Below, piece by piece: positions 33,501-44,085 of a DNA stretch of 64,000 nt. The first letter of the stretch is position 1; every line of letters starts with the position of its first letter. This DNA comes from Kalaharituber pfeilii. Taxonomy: Eukaryota; Ascomycota; Pezizomycetes; Pezizales; Pezizaceae. The position numbers were made by a program, and so were the translations under genes. Location: NCBI GenBank assembly GCA_015179045.1, contig WHUZ01000134.1, positions 53,245 through 117,244 of the forward strand, read 5' to 3'. The notes below the pieces were generated by a model. It was not told where the DNA came from, did not search any database, and saw only the letters and a list, made by a program, of their open reading frames with translations.

Positions 33501-34651
33501 AGCGCCTCGATCGCGAGAAACAACTGAACTTACACTATCTTGGTTCCGTCGTGGTCTGTGATATAAAATTGGGTCATGGTGCAAAACATCGAGCCACAAT
33601 CCATCAACCTTGCGATACCAAGCAACAACTGCTCCGAATGAAAAGAATAGCGGAACAGACATATGGAAACGAAGTAAGCCGGACAGGAGAAGGAATGAAA
33701 GCAGAATACCGGCAATATACTTCATGGTGAGGTTCCGTAATTCGGAGGAAAAAATGTTCCATGACGGAGGGGGTGCCAGTATTGGGGGTGTAGGCACTAT
33801 TGGCTGAGGAGGAAGGTACTTTGCGTCTATTATGGTCGTTCTACACAAACGAGATTGATGTTAGCAATAAGAAAATAAGTTCCTGTTATTACAATCGTCG
33901 CCGAAGGCTCGGTCAAGGTTGGATTCACTTACTCTTCACCCGTAACAGGATCGGTTACGGTCTTCGCATGTTTCCTTTTCACGGCCTCTCTTCTACTAGC
34001 TTCTTCTTTTCCTTCCGCAACTTGTGCGTGCTTATTTCTCCCAGATTCCGCTTTTTGTCGCCCTTCCACGCCCGCACCTGCATCTTCATCCCATTTCTTG
34101 CTTTCATGCGCACGGTCGGTAGTCGGACTCGCAGGCGTGCCGTCAACAACTGTCACCACATTCCTACCCAGTGGGGGGTAGCTGGCCCTGCTCCCGCCTA
34201 CTCGGCTCTGCTTTTGATGGATGCCCACTGGGCCTCTGTAGAGGCTCTCCCACGGAAAATGATTCACCTTCGGTACTGGATTGTGCTCGGAATAGAACTC
34301 CTGTATTTTCACAGGGGGCACGCTCGGCGAGGATGCAGATGCATTGCTAGAGGAAGAGTCTGTAGAACTTGATGCTGGTGTCGGAGGGAACTTGGGACTG
34401 GTGTTCCGATTAACAGAGGAACTTCGCACCGGAATGCTCGGCGATTGTAGCTTTGCAGGAGGGGCTGCAACTGCAGTGGGGGATGCGGGAGGAGTGGGGC
34501 TCCCGCCGGGGCCGCTGCCCGGAACGGATGAGGACTGCATCCAGGCTGCCAGCTGAGGAATGTTCAGTAGAAGCCCTCGGTCAGCGATGACGGGCGTTAT
34601 CAAGGGCTTCGCCTGGCACTCGGTAAATGTTAGAACTTGCACGGACTGCAT
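30503..34651 (-). CDS. SMP/C2-domain lipid-transfer protein, Mug190/tricalbin type
   Basis: Four exons (34651-33933, 33840-33032, 32972-32206, 32146-30503) join with clean GT-AG sites into 1312 codons. Residues 1-240 are Ser/Pro-rich and disordered, ending KTVTDPVTGEE. A hydrophobic hairpin lies at about 281-315 (YIAGILLSFLLLSGLL, then VPLFFSFGAVVAWY). An SMP domain starts near 361 (GPESVIWLNNTLAKLWPQIN) and runs to about 590. A C2 domain lies near 610-735 (GVLVVHIDRAEGVRAADKLT...NPVWDE), and a second, more diverged C2 at about 797-920. The C-terminus is acidic, then strongly basic (RKKRTMTSSEIRKEMNRRER). This is the architecture of ER-plasma membrane tethers that shuttle glycerolipids. The N-terminal end is the least certain part, since an extra 5' exon upstream of 34651 is possible. 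Confidence 0.9.
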
Positions 34652-37600
34652 TCAACTGCTGAAATGACGTAGGGTAGAAATTGCAGCCGCTCAAATCAAA
34701 ACAATACTACCGTGATTGCATAATTGTCCTTCGCTCAAAAGAAATATCCGCAGCTGCAAATTCTGCTGATGTCTGCCGGTTCAGGGGAGTATGCCAGTGG
34801 GTATTTTTGAGTGTGGTTCGGGGTGGAAAGTTATGGGATATCGTGAGGAACGCATGCAAGCAGACGAAAGGAAAGTGCTCCATGACAAACCCTTCCTTAC
34901 CTTTGCTTCTTGTTAGTCGCTGCTGGTGGTGAGGAGCTGCGGAACCGCCTAAAGCGGCTGCTTCCTCTCGCAAGTCAAGAGATGAACAACTGTTAAGAGG
35001 CAGGTGCGGGTTTACTGTTTCGCTTGTAGGGACTTCGGAGACTTCCAGGTCGTCTGGCGAGGTTGCAAGATGGCCAGCCTGAATCCTCATCTTTGCTCTG
35101 GATATTTAATCTTTCGGATACAAGAATTGCATTTCGGACGGCGGGGCCAGCAGCAGCCTCCCTGAGCGAACGGCACAAGTGCATCCGCACCCAGCGACCC
35201 ACCGACTGACGCGTTTTTCCACTGCGGCCCCGGCACGCAGTGACTAGTGCGCTGCTGCGTCATTCATCGCCAGACAAAACAGACAACGCAAACACACCCC
35301 TCCCGCGCATTCAGCTTGCACAGAAGGCCTACTGGACGCTGCCGGTGGGCCCGGAGGAATATGGCGATCACTCGAAAGGTTTGGAAAATGGCCCGTGGCT
35401 TCCACAATTGGCCATTTTCATGTGCTTCCTGCCGCATACGAGGCCTGTCCACCTCACAATGCAGCGCCATGGGATAACGAGCACCGTACTAGCGATGGGG
35501 GCGCCCGGTTCACTTGATGCTTTATCATTCGCCGATTCCGTGAGCGGATGCAGCGATGGTGGACGAGGCTACAGCGATGGATGGCCGACATGAGCTGAAC
35601 GCTGCACGCCAAGCTTGTGCAACCGCTCGGCTTTAGCCAGAGGGTCTTGGCATGAGACTAGTGCAACCGCGTCCACCCTGGCCCGCTGACTAACCACACT
35701 GCTGGCCGGAGCTTGTGGCTCTCAGCTTATGATAGAGCACGGTTAAGTTGGTAACACTGTATCGCGCTTGGCGGAATGAATGGTTATGGGGCAGAGCAGT
35801 TATACTGATGTGCCCTGCCTCACCGGAGGCAATTGTTTCCTGGCTGCCTTTAAAACCTGCTTCAAGTGCCCCAAAGCTTGGGGGACAAAAATGTCTTATT
35901 GAATATTTTAAACCGGAAGATTGCACTCCAGCCCCGCCAAGCGTTGAACAACTGTCTCTGCTTGCTAGTGCAAGAACTGTTTCTAATCGTTGTTAGGACA
36001 GAGCTGTCGCCGCCGATTGGCGGCCAATTGAATACTGCAGCAATTGCGGCAGAAAGAAAGGCATTGGAAGGGCGTTCTTGACAGCTGATGATGCAGTTTT
36101 GGAAGTGACTTGAGGGTAGCGGTGACATGACGCTAGCACTTCCGTGCCCACGTTCAGTCGGCCGGCAATTAGGGGCCATTGCCACTGCACTAATACGATT
36201 AGACCCCAGACTAAGTTGGATTGAGGGCGAACTAACGCTGCTCAAGGTAGCATAAGTGGCCCCTATTAGTAATGAGGCGTTGCGGTTATGTCTCGGCTTT
36301 CGAAGCGTCTAGAAGGCCATTGTGAGGTAGCGATGGCCTTGGGATGAGGTTCTAGTTCCAAGCTGAAGGCAGATGCACAGTCTCGAATCCTGACAGAATT
36401 TCCAGAATGAGGATGTGGCTGGGGAACAGATTTAGAGCATTACTGCAACACCCCAGATCCGATAATATATGCAGCGTACTATGCATGTGGGGTATCGCAC
36501 GAGTGCACCTCTTCTCGCTGTAAGGTAGGCGTCCAGGTGTCCTGCGGCCTGTTACAGGGTTGATTGTGGAGGGGTCCATGCTCATCACGCGCGATACTGC
36601 GAGAACGAGAGCATCAACAGTGCACGTGGAAGTACATCTACTCATATCGCCTCAGTATCGATGCCCAGTTTATGCACTCGATATCGCCATACTCAAGTAT
36701 ACTAGTATAACTTGTGCGCCTGCGAACTCTTGCATGCTCGACTCGTTCGTCCTAGGCGGCCCCAGTGGTGCAGGATGCGCCTGATTGCACAATTTCTGTA
36801 GAGCCAACCAGGCTACTTATTCATATCTGCAAAGCAGCGTCGACCCACCTTCGAACAGTCATGGTGTTGCATCCGAATTGTAAGCACCCCACTCCATATG
36901 CGTCTAAACCAGCGCAACCATTAGTCTCGTAGCCAGTGCAACCATGGCTAACTCAATCAGTGCACCCTGCCACGGCTCATTGCGAGGCTAAGCCTGCAGC
37001 AGCCTCGCAACAGTAATTGTTGCCCCTGCCAGGATAAGAAAATCTTCCTCCCCAACTCCATGTGAAGCACTCATCAGGTTTCCGCGCAACCAGCTGCACA
37101 GTAGCTGAACGCCAGGGATGCCCTGCCATATTTTGCAACAGAGTCATGGCAAAAGAATGTTTTTGCTTTCATGATCACTACAAGCCCAACGTCGTTTAAA
37201 ACAAGAAATTGGCTCGCTTCGTATATTCCGAGATATGAAGCTCTGAATTAGCACAGTGAATTGATTCAAGAAACGAGCATCACCTGACTTTATACAGGTC
37301 ATGCGAGGGAAAGCGGATGGCAAAGCTATAGTGGGTAAAGGGACTCTTTCCTTTGATGCACTGCAACTCTCGCTAGTACGGCTGCAGAATATCGAAAAGA
37401 AGACATTAATGGACTCTCTTTCTGTTGGTACCTTCGTCCCCAGGTACTGGAGGGGGCTCGAAAGAGTGCTTAAAGCTCAACTAAAGATATGACGAATATC
37501 TGCAGGTAGTCTCGTAACCAGATGCTGACTAAGTCTGGTTACGAGACTAATCTGCAGGATAAGTTACCTCTACATTTTACGCTCCAAAAAGGGCATATTA

Positions 37601-38365
37601 TTGCCTCAGTACGATAAAAATAGTAGACAGAGAATGTTACGTTGACTTATTACTGGATATTGAGACCTGCCAAACATCCATCCACTATGCGCAATGTTGA
37701 GCTTAATGATCCAACGAGGTATACAAGTGTACCTGCTGATCGGAGGCTCCGAACAGCGAGTTACAGACTTCGGTCCATGAAACAAAACGCCCAGGGGGAT
37801 CTGAATTTGTAGACGGTCGACCTCTTTGCTGACCTATATAATCGAGCCCTGATATAGGGGTGGACCGACATCCTCGCAACACAACTTGATCCTGATCTGG
37901 ATGTCTTTGTCCAGTTGTCCCTTGTCCCAGTGACTTTCTATATAATGGGTTCACTATTCTGGGCCATCAGTACTGCTACATGCTCTTCTGTGCATGCAGT
38001 GTAATTGCCACAAATAAAATTATCACCGATAATGGTTCGAGACTGACCGCTAATCATTCTCAATCGCAACAATGTGCAAGTTGTGACTATTACACATGCT
38101 ACATATGCGTGAAAGCGCACGGAGGCGTGCAGCTGTGGCGGCCAGTCTCTAGACTATCCGGGCGGTGCAAAGTATGCGCGTATCCCCCAATTTCAATAAG
38201 CGATGCTGTATTAAACCCCTTGAATCGAAACAAAGCTCTGCATTGTGTCACATGATAGTCTGTATAGGTTACTAGGAACGAGTTATTCCTGCGAGCGCAT
38301 GGTTGAGCGATGCAGTCTGAGACTGTGCACAACTTCGACGCTTCGATTTTTCTTCCATGCATATA
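34652..38365. other. Gene-free interval
   Basis: No supported gene in 3.7 kb. The start should hold the promoter of the SMP/C2 gene. GTGCAACC-type short motifs and TAGTCTCGTA motifs (36922, 37507) recur. A minus ORF at 34707-35090 (127 codons) could in principle be an upstream exon of the SMP/C2 gene, but no splice link is evident. Confidence 0.45.
37507..37549. repeat. 43-bp palindrome, TAGTCTCGTAACCAGA arms
   Basis: TAGTCTCGTAACCAGA at 37507-37522 is perfectly inverted at 37534-37549, separated by an 11-bp loop. It would form a 16-bp stem. Single or paired copies of the same end occur at several other places in the window. Confidence 0.95.
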
Positions 38366-38800
38366 CAGTTACATCTTGCTAAATCCAACACCTTCTGTCC
38401 GGTTTAACCTAGCGTCCGGTATAACAAATTTTGCAGGGGTGCCTGCCAGGGGGGTAAAGACCTTAGTAAGCCGATTGAGAGATACAATATGCCTGGAGAC
38501 TGGTATTCCAGCGGAGTATTCTCTACTCAATCTCCCAAGATGTTACAGAACTTTGAACATTGAATTCAAGATATTGAGAATACTTCAATAATACCACTAT
38601 AACACACAGAAGTTACGAAAGAAGTTTCATGGTTGAGGCCTTCATCCAGTCCAGCTAGTTAGTTTGTATGTAATTTTGAATTTAAAAGTCTATAGTTTTG
38701 TTGTCCGGTCCGGTTTAACTGGGTGTCCGGTATAGCTAATTTTTTTGTATGTAAATTGCAAAACTCGTCAAGGGTCGTCCGGTATAGCTAGGTAAAACTG
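38366..38800. mobile_element. Diverged relative of the CAGTTTT MITE, TA-flanked
   Basis: A 435-bp element, almost the same length as the one at 2378-2800. The right end, in reverse complement, reads CAGTTTTACCTAGCTATACC. The left end is a worn version (CAGTTACATCTTGCTAAATC). TA occurs on both sides. Internal TCCGGTATAGC and TCCGGTTTAAC copies near each end match the subterminal repeats of the other copy. No ORF of note is present. Confidence 0.78.
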
Positions 38801-39209
38801 TATTACAATACGCTAGCAGATATCAAGCATTTAGCCTTTAATACAAGTTCCTGGGAAGTTGCACAGGAGGCAACAAGACTAGTCTAACACCAACACCAAA
38901 TCCATGGAAGCCGAAAGGCCAACCGGAATGTGGGTCCACTCTGGTCCACCTTACCAGCGCGAAATTGACTGGCAAGCATTACGACCCCCAACCTGGAAGT
39001 TGGCTTTGTAGGATAAGACAGCCAGCTTTTGGTGTGGATCTTGCGTTCGGTAACAGCAAAATGGAAGCAGTTGGTGCAAGGCGCTCGGGTTCTAGATTAA
39101 TGCTCAGCATATGTATGTGAATATCCATTGACAGCCAGGGTCCGGTGTAGTTAGTATCTCCTGAAATGCTGCCGTTGCCCTTTCGTTTGCCTGACGGTCT
39201 TGAATATTA
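38801..39209. other. Upstream region of the esterase
   Basis: Between the MITE end and the TATA element. No gene is seen. The MITE's right end lies only about 500 bp from the esterase start codon. Confidence 0.5.
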
Positions 39210-39217
39210 TATATAAG
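39210..39217 (+). promoter_or_regulatory. TATA element of the esterase gene
   Basis: TATATAAG lies 98 bp upstream of the ATG at 39315, a normal spacing for a fungal TATA box with a 5' leader of about 65 nt. Position-based inference only. Confidence 0.55.
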
Positions 39218-39314
39218 GTGAAGTGTTCTACACCTTAGTATTCCACAGTGTGATTATCATCCTCTCGATAGGTAGAATAGCACCCGCAACTGCAACAACT
39301 TACAATATTTGGCA

Positions 39315-40963
39315 ATGAAGACTGGAATCGTGGCCTTTCTTGCACTTAGCACTAGCGTCGCACTCCACGCACAGTTCAGTGCCGCTGAGCCAGTGCCAAT
39401 ATCGGGATCATCAAAATGCTACAAAGTCAAGAACTCCATCAAGGCATCGAAGTCAGGATGGAAGAAGATCGAAACATTAGTTGCTTTTGGAGATAGGTAG
39501 ATATAACCAGCAGGCTTTTTTTTTTTTTTTTTTTTTTTTTTTCACGTGACCCCGCTTGCAGCTGTTCGCCATGGCAGGGCAACCAGCAGGCATAAAAAGG
39601 ATCTCTTGACAGGACTTTTTTTTTTTGGTGCTTACACTCCATAGCTACACAGATGAATCACGCCTTGGATACTTCGGTGAGCATGGAGGAAGCCCTCCAC
39701 CCGTCGGATGGGAAGCTCCAGCTGTATGATAAACCCCAGATTTCAACTATGTTCTCACAATATAGGTTGCTCATAATGCTTACGTACGAGTCCATGCAGA
39801 GTAATAATACAGCTTCTGGTGGTAAATGCTGGGCAAGATTTGTATCTGAAATGGCTGGAGTGAAGGTGATCTACTGTACCAGAGCTGTCAATTGATGAAA
39901 ACAAGCTTGGCTAACGCAATTTAGCTTTACAACTACGCCGTCTCTGGTGCTGTTTGTTCCAATGACCTTACTCCACGGATATGGGACACCATCAAAGCGC
40001 CTTTTCCTTCAATCACGGATTATGAAATGCCTGCGTTCAAAGCAGAACATACTGATGCAGCCTGCACAGATCTCGATCCTGCAAAGACTGCCTACTCCTT
40101 CTGGATCGGCACAAACGACTTGGGTGGAAACGCATTCTTGTCTGATGAACACCTCCCAGGTGTTACAATGACTGATTACACAGATTGTATCTTCAACCAG
40201 ATCGAAACTCTGTATGAAGCTGCTGGCGCAAGATATTTTATCCTGCAGAACAATGTGCCCTTGGACAAGTCTCCTCTGTATACAGCAGGAACTGCGGATC
40301 AACCAGGTTATGGAAACACCAGATTCTGGGCAAATAAGGAAGAACAGTTCTTGGGCAACCTGACACGTGTTGAAGAGAAGATGAGGCTGTTGGTTGAAAG
40401 CGCAAATGATATCCTGAAATACCGATCATTTGCAACAATATTAGGAAAGAAACTACCGGGGGCAACAATTGCGCTGTTTGGTAAGTTAAATATTTCAACC
40501 TAGGAGCATGGGCGGCCTACGCCTCGCCTAAATTTGAGCTAGACTGCTAATAATTGTGACTCCGAACTGTAGACAGCCACAAATTGGTACATACAACTGA
40601 GCAGCTACAAGAGCCAGGACCATTCGTTTCATGGGAAATAAGCTAACTGTGAAGCAGGTTAATGACATCATTGCAAAACCTTCTGACTTCCTCACCGGCC
40701 CGGCCCCTCTTAACGTTACCGGCCATAACTATCACTGCCCAACTACTACTTGGGATGGATGTATGTGCTTCCTTCGTATTACGCCATGTGAAACAGCGCA
40801 CTGATCTTACTTTTTAGGCTACCTGTACCGTGGTGACGAACGTGACTCTTTCCTATGGTACGACGAACTCCACCCGTCCGAAATCACAAGCAAGGTCGTA
40901 GCAAAGGAAGTCACGAAGCTGCTCGATGGAAAGTCCAGCAATTACATAACAGTCATTTCATAA
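39315..40963 (+). CDS. Secreted GDSL/SGNH esterase (CE16-like)
   Basis: Seven exons (39315-39496, 39645-39723, 39800-39865, 39925-40480, 40573-40586, 40658-40760, 40818-40963) give 381 aa. A signal peptide (MKTGIVAFLALSTSVALHAQ) comes first. The nucleophile serine is in LVAFGDSYTDE (GDS, residues 59-61, split by intron 1). A second block is YNYAVSGAVCSN. The oxyanion asparagine is in FWIGTNDLGG (residue 173), and the Asp/His pair in WYDELHPSE (D349, H352). All catalytic positions are present, so the enzyme looks functional; the family deacetylates carbohydrate or cleaves esters outside the cell. Exon 5 is only 14 nt (DSHK and L). Intron 1 carries a 65-bp retroelement insert. Splice sites were chosen by frame and homology; exon 3's start is the least certain. 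Confidence 0.85.
39516..39580 (-). mobile_element. 65-bp retroelement tail in an esterase intron
   Basis: About 27 T followed by CACGTGACCCCGCTTGCAGC and CCATGGCAGGGC. It is flanked by perfect 11-bp duplications AACCAGCAGGC at 39505-39515 and 39581-39591. On the minus strand this is a GC-rich 3' end with a poly-A tail, so it was inserted antisense to the gene. Without insert and duplication the intron would be about 72 bp, like its neighbours. The same core occurs at 4669-4730 and, worn, near 54055-54096. Confidence 0.9.
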
Positions 40964-41532
40964 GCACATTGATCTCTACACGACTAGAAACTGTGCACGG
41001 GTAGAGATGACTATAATTGCTTGATTTAGCCCCTGACCGTGTGTTGTGGGATTATTGTATTGGCGTGGGATTTATTTGGTTGTTTGAATAGTCATTGAGC
41101 ACTGGGAACATGTACTGTATAATCTGGTTACGACATTGTACAATTATGTATCTTGACCTGCTACATAACTGTAACTTCCTTTATTTTATTCATATGATAA
41201 CATCCTCAGCCCAGTTGTGATTGCACTGCGCATCAGGGGCTGCTTTTTCTGGCTCGTTAACTTTTCCTTATATGTCAATATATGTACAACAACCCTGTTA
41301 TTTATCTATGATAAATTGTGCTATTATCGCGCTAGCTTGTCTGAATCATTCCACAAATGGTAATGACGCTTTTGTGGAGATGTGATCAACACTCAGCCTC
41401 AGGCGCTGATCAGCACGAAATTATCCAAATTAGGAAAAGGTAACAAAAAAGCAAGAAACGTCCAAAAAGAGGAACAACTACCACATTCGGCTCTCTTATT
41501 AAGGGTAAAAATACGAATTCTGTTCGAATCTT

Positions 41533-41571
<39 letters not shown>

Positions 41572-43009
41572 GGTAGTTAAAAATGTTACTTGTGTAACTA
41601 AAGTAGTAGTAGATACCTGGATTTTGTTAGTTTTGCAAGGACAGTTTAGGTATCTAGGATGGACGGAAGAGGGTAAGTTACCGATGCACTGTAGCTAAGT
41701 AGATGTACTGAAAACACTTGATTATATATATCTGTGGGAGTTCAGAATTGGGCTTATGGACCGGGCATTGCATTGTTGGCGCGTCTCTTGCCGTCACGCA
41801 GGCTAGCTCTTGCATTGGAGCACTTATTGTTTTTCTATCTCAATGCCATATTTGTCGTTCCCTAACGACGCACGGTGCGAATCCACGTTACATATCAACG
41901 ATGATTTCATGCTCACATCGAGCCTACATGTATACCTATATGCTTGTCTGATAGCAGCTGCAGAGAGTTTTCAAACGTTGTAGAAAAGTTCAGAGGCTGG
42001 CCTTCGTCCTCCCACCCCTTTCCTTGTGGAATACATAGCTTAGTGCTCCTTCAAGTACGCTCAGCTCCAGCGCCACTACTTTATTTGCAAATGAGCCGGT
42101 GTCACTGGTTGATTTGTATGTGTGTATGTTCGGGGCCAGCCATCTTAGCAGGCCATCCATATTTGTGCTGACTGGCCCGGGCTACTGGTTCGAATTCTGA
42201 ATGCATACCCTGCATACTTGAGTGAAACTTTTGCATTTATCGCCGCCCTACAGACGTAGCCGCTCCTGTTGTTTGTCTTGGCGAATATACTGATTAAGTA
42301 TATAAGACCCTAATTAGTTACAGAGATATTCACTATCACCGCATTCCCTACATTCCTCCACCACTCGCATCTCTTCCAGTTCTAATACCAGTCTCTCCTC
42401 CTGCTCGTTTTAAGCCAAGGGCCCAAGGCCACCGCACCTCCTCTCATTATTCTCCCTTCTTGACCTTATTCAAGATGCCCCCCTAACCTGTTGAGCCTTT
42501 CGGTCCAGATATTCAACAACAATTTGAACGTTACCTCCAGTCAACAGAACTGGCAACCTTTCCACTCGATGATGCTCATAGTACTATTCATGTCAGTCAA
42601 GAAATCATATACTGTAAAGCAGCAACATCTCTACTCACGTATCTAATTATGCATCTTGGCTCGTTTTTGGTCTTTCGACCTTGTTAATTGATCTGTGGCC
42701 CGTCCCAGTAATGAGTAGCCCAGTTACCGACTGGCCCGGATGAGATGGTTGGCCTCGAGCATGTGTGCTGATGTGCACAGCCCGCAAGGTATGGTCATGA
42801 TCCCACGCGATAAACACAGGATATCTCTATGCGCCTACATATTACACACAAGCTACAGTCAACCGCTGTTTTATTTGCAAGTGGATTTTGCATCCAATCT
42901 TATGGTCCCTGAACTTGGCTCCTCTCTCCCGAATATATATAGTTGCCTCTAATTTACTTGCATATTTACTACTATAGGATTCATTCTAACGATTCCCACT
43001 GTAGCTGAG
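40964..43009. other. Gene-free interval
   Basis: No gene supported. A run of about 34 A sits at 41536-41569 directly after TTCGAATCTTGC and could be another retroelement tail, but no flanking duplication is visible. ORFs at 41718-42171 and 42740-42952 are unremarkable. Confidence 0.5.
41536..41569 (+). repeat. Poly(A) run, about 34 bp
   Basis: An uninterrupted A tract. It follows GTTCGAATCTTGC, which resembles a pol III B box, so a SINE tail is conceivable. I see no target duplication and call only the tract. Confidence 0.9.
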
Positions 43010-43560
43010 GCAGTGAGAAGAAGCGTTATGTAGGGCCAGTCTAGGGGAGATAGGAGGAGATAGAGGGGGAGGAGAGAGGCACAAGGGCATTGCGAGGATT
43101 TAAACGGCAGGCAGGGCGGCCAAGAGAGCGGCCTAACTGCCATACCAAGCGGAGTTTGTGACGAAGGATAGCATCAGACAGCAAGCCAGAGCTGTGGGGA
43201 GGGCAGCGGACACCGAATAGTGGGGTTCCGAGAAGTGGAGAGGCTGGCTTGAAGTACAGGGTCGAGAGGGCTCACAAATACTTCTGAGGGGAAAGAATCA
43301 TGAGAGAGTTGGTTGACGCAGATTGGCAAGACAGCTGCACACTATGTGGGGAAGTTGCGAAAACAGCAGCACACTGCATAGAGGGATGCCAGGGAACTCG
43401 GTGGAGACCAAGAGCACGTAAAAGAGAGGAGCTGAGACAGTGGCCAGCACCGATGGAGAGAGAAGTGGGCAGAATCAAGGAGTTTATGGAGGCAGTGGCA
43501 GAGGCCTGAAGGAAGGGCCGTAGGGTGCAGTCTCGAGACTGCGTAGGGTGATTAGTTTTC
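43010..43560 (+). mobile_element. LINE ORF2 C-terminal relic
   Basis: The frame at 43300-43509 reads MRELVDADWQDSCTLCGEVA, then KTAAHCIEGCQG, and ends EFMEAVAEA. The CX2CX8HX4C cluster is the zinc-knuckle-like end seen on many non-LTR retrotransposon ORF2 proteins. It matches in spacing the minus-strand relic near 56.83 kb. Upstream sequence from 43010 is purine-rich, broken by stops and no longer readable as reverse transcriptase. Downstream lies a probable 3' UTR without a clear poly-A tail. Confidence 0.65.
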
Positions 43561-44085
43561 AATTTTGTGCGTAAATTTTCTTAGACGCGTTAGCCGTGCC
43601 TTCGTCAAATATGTTGCACCTCGTTGATAGTCAGCTCATATCTGCCCACTATATTTCACATTGAATCTGATAACCACGCCAATTAATCGAACTTCATGGT
43701 TGCCTATTACACAGAATTCTCCCAACCCAGTTACTAAAATACATGAAGAATGGAAACGCACTCCAGGAATATCGATAACCCACCCCACATCATGCCCCAC
43801 CTGACTGGCTCCAGCTTACCTCCCAACCATGCATATATCCTCCCGGCCCGATTCCAATCAATGCCAGTGACCTAACTCCACCCGGCAACCTTAAACCTAT
43901 AAATACATACAACCAGACTAAATCCAGCCAAAAAGCAAGTCACTAAAGCCTACCAGCATATTCCAAAACATGCAATCACAACTCATAACCCTAACACGCC
44001 CATACGCTTGTAGTACAGGAATTCACACCAGTTTCTCACACTACTGTTCACCATTAAAGCACTTACCCAGCTGGTACTCTCCTGC
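43561..44085. other. Spacer downstream of the GH55 gene
   Basis: C-rich and A-rich sequence with no ORF of note. It should contain the 3' UTR of the glucanase, which ends at 44086. Confidence 0.5.
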
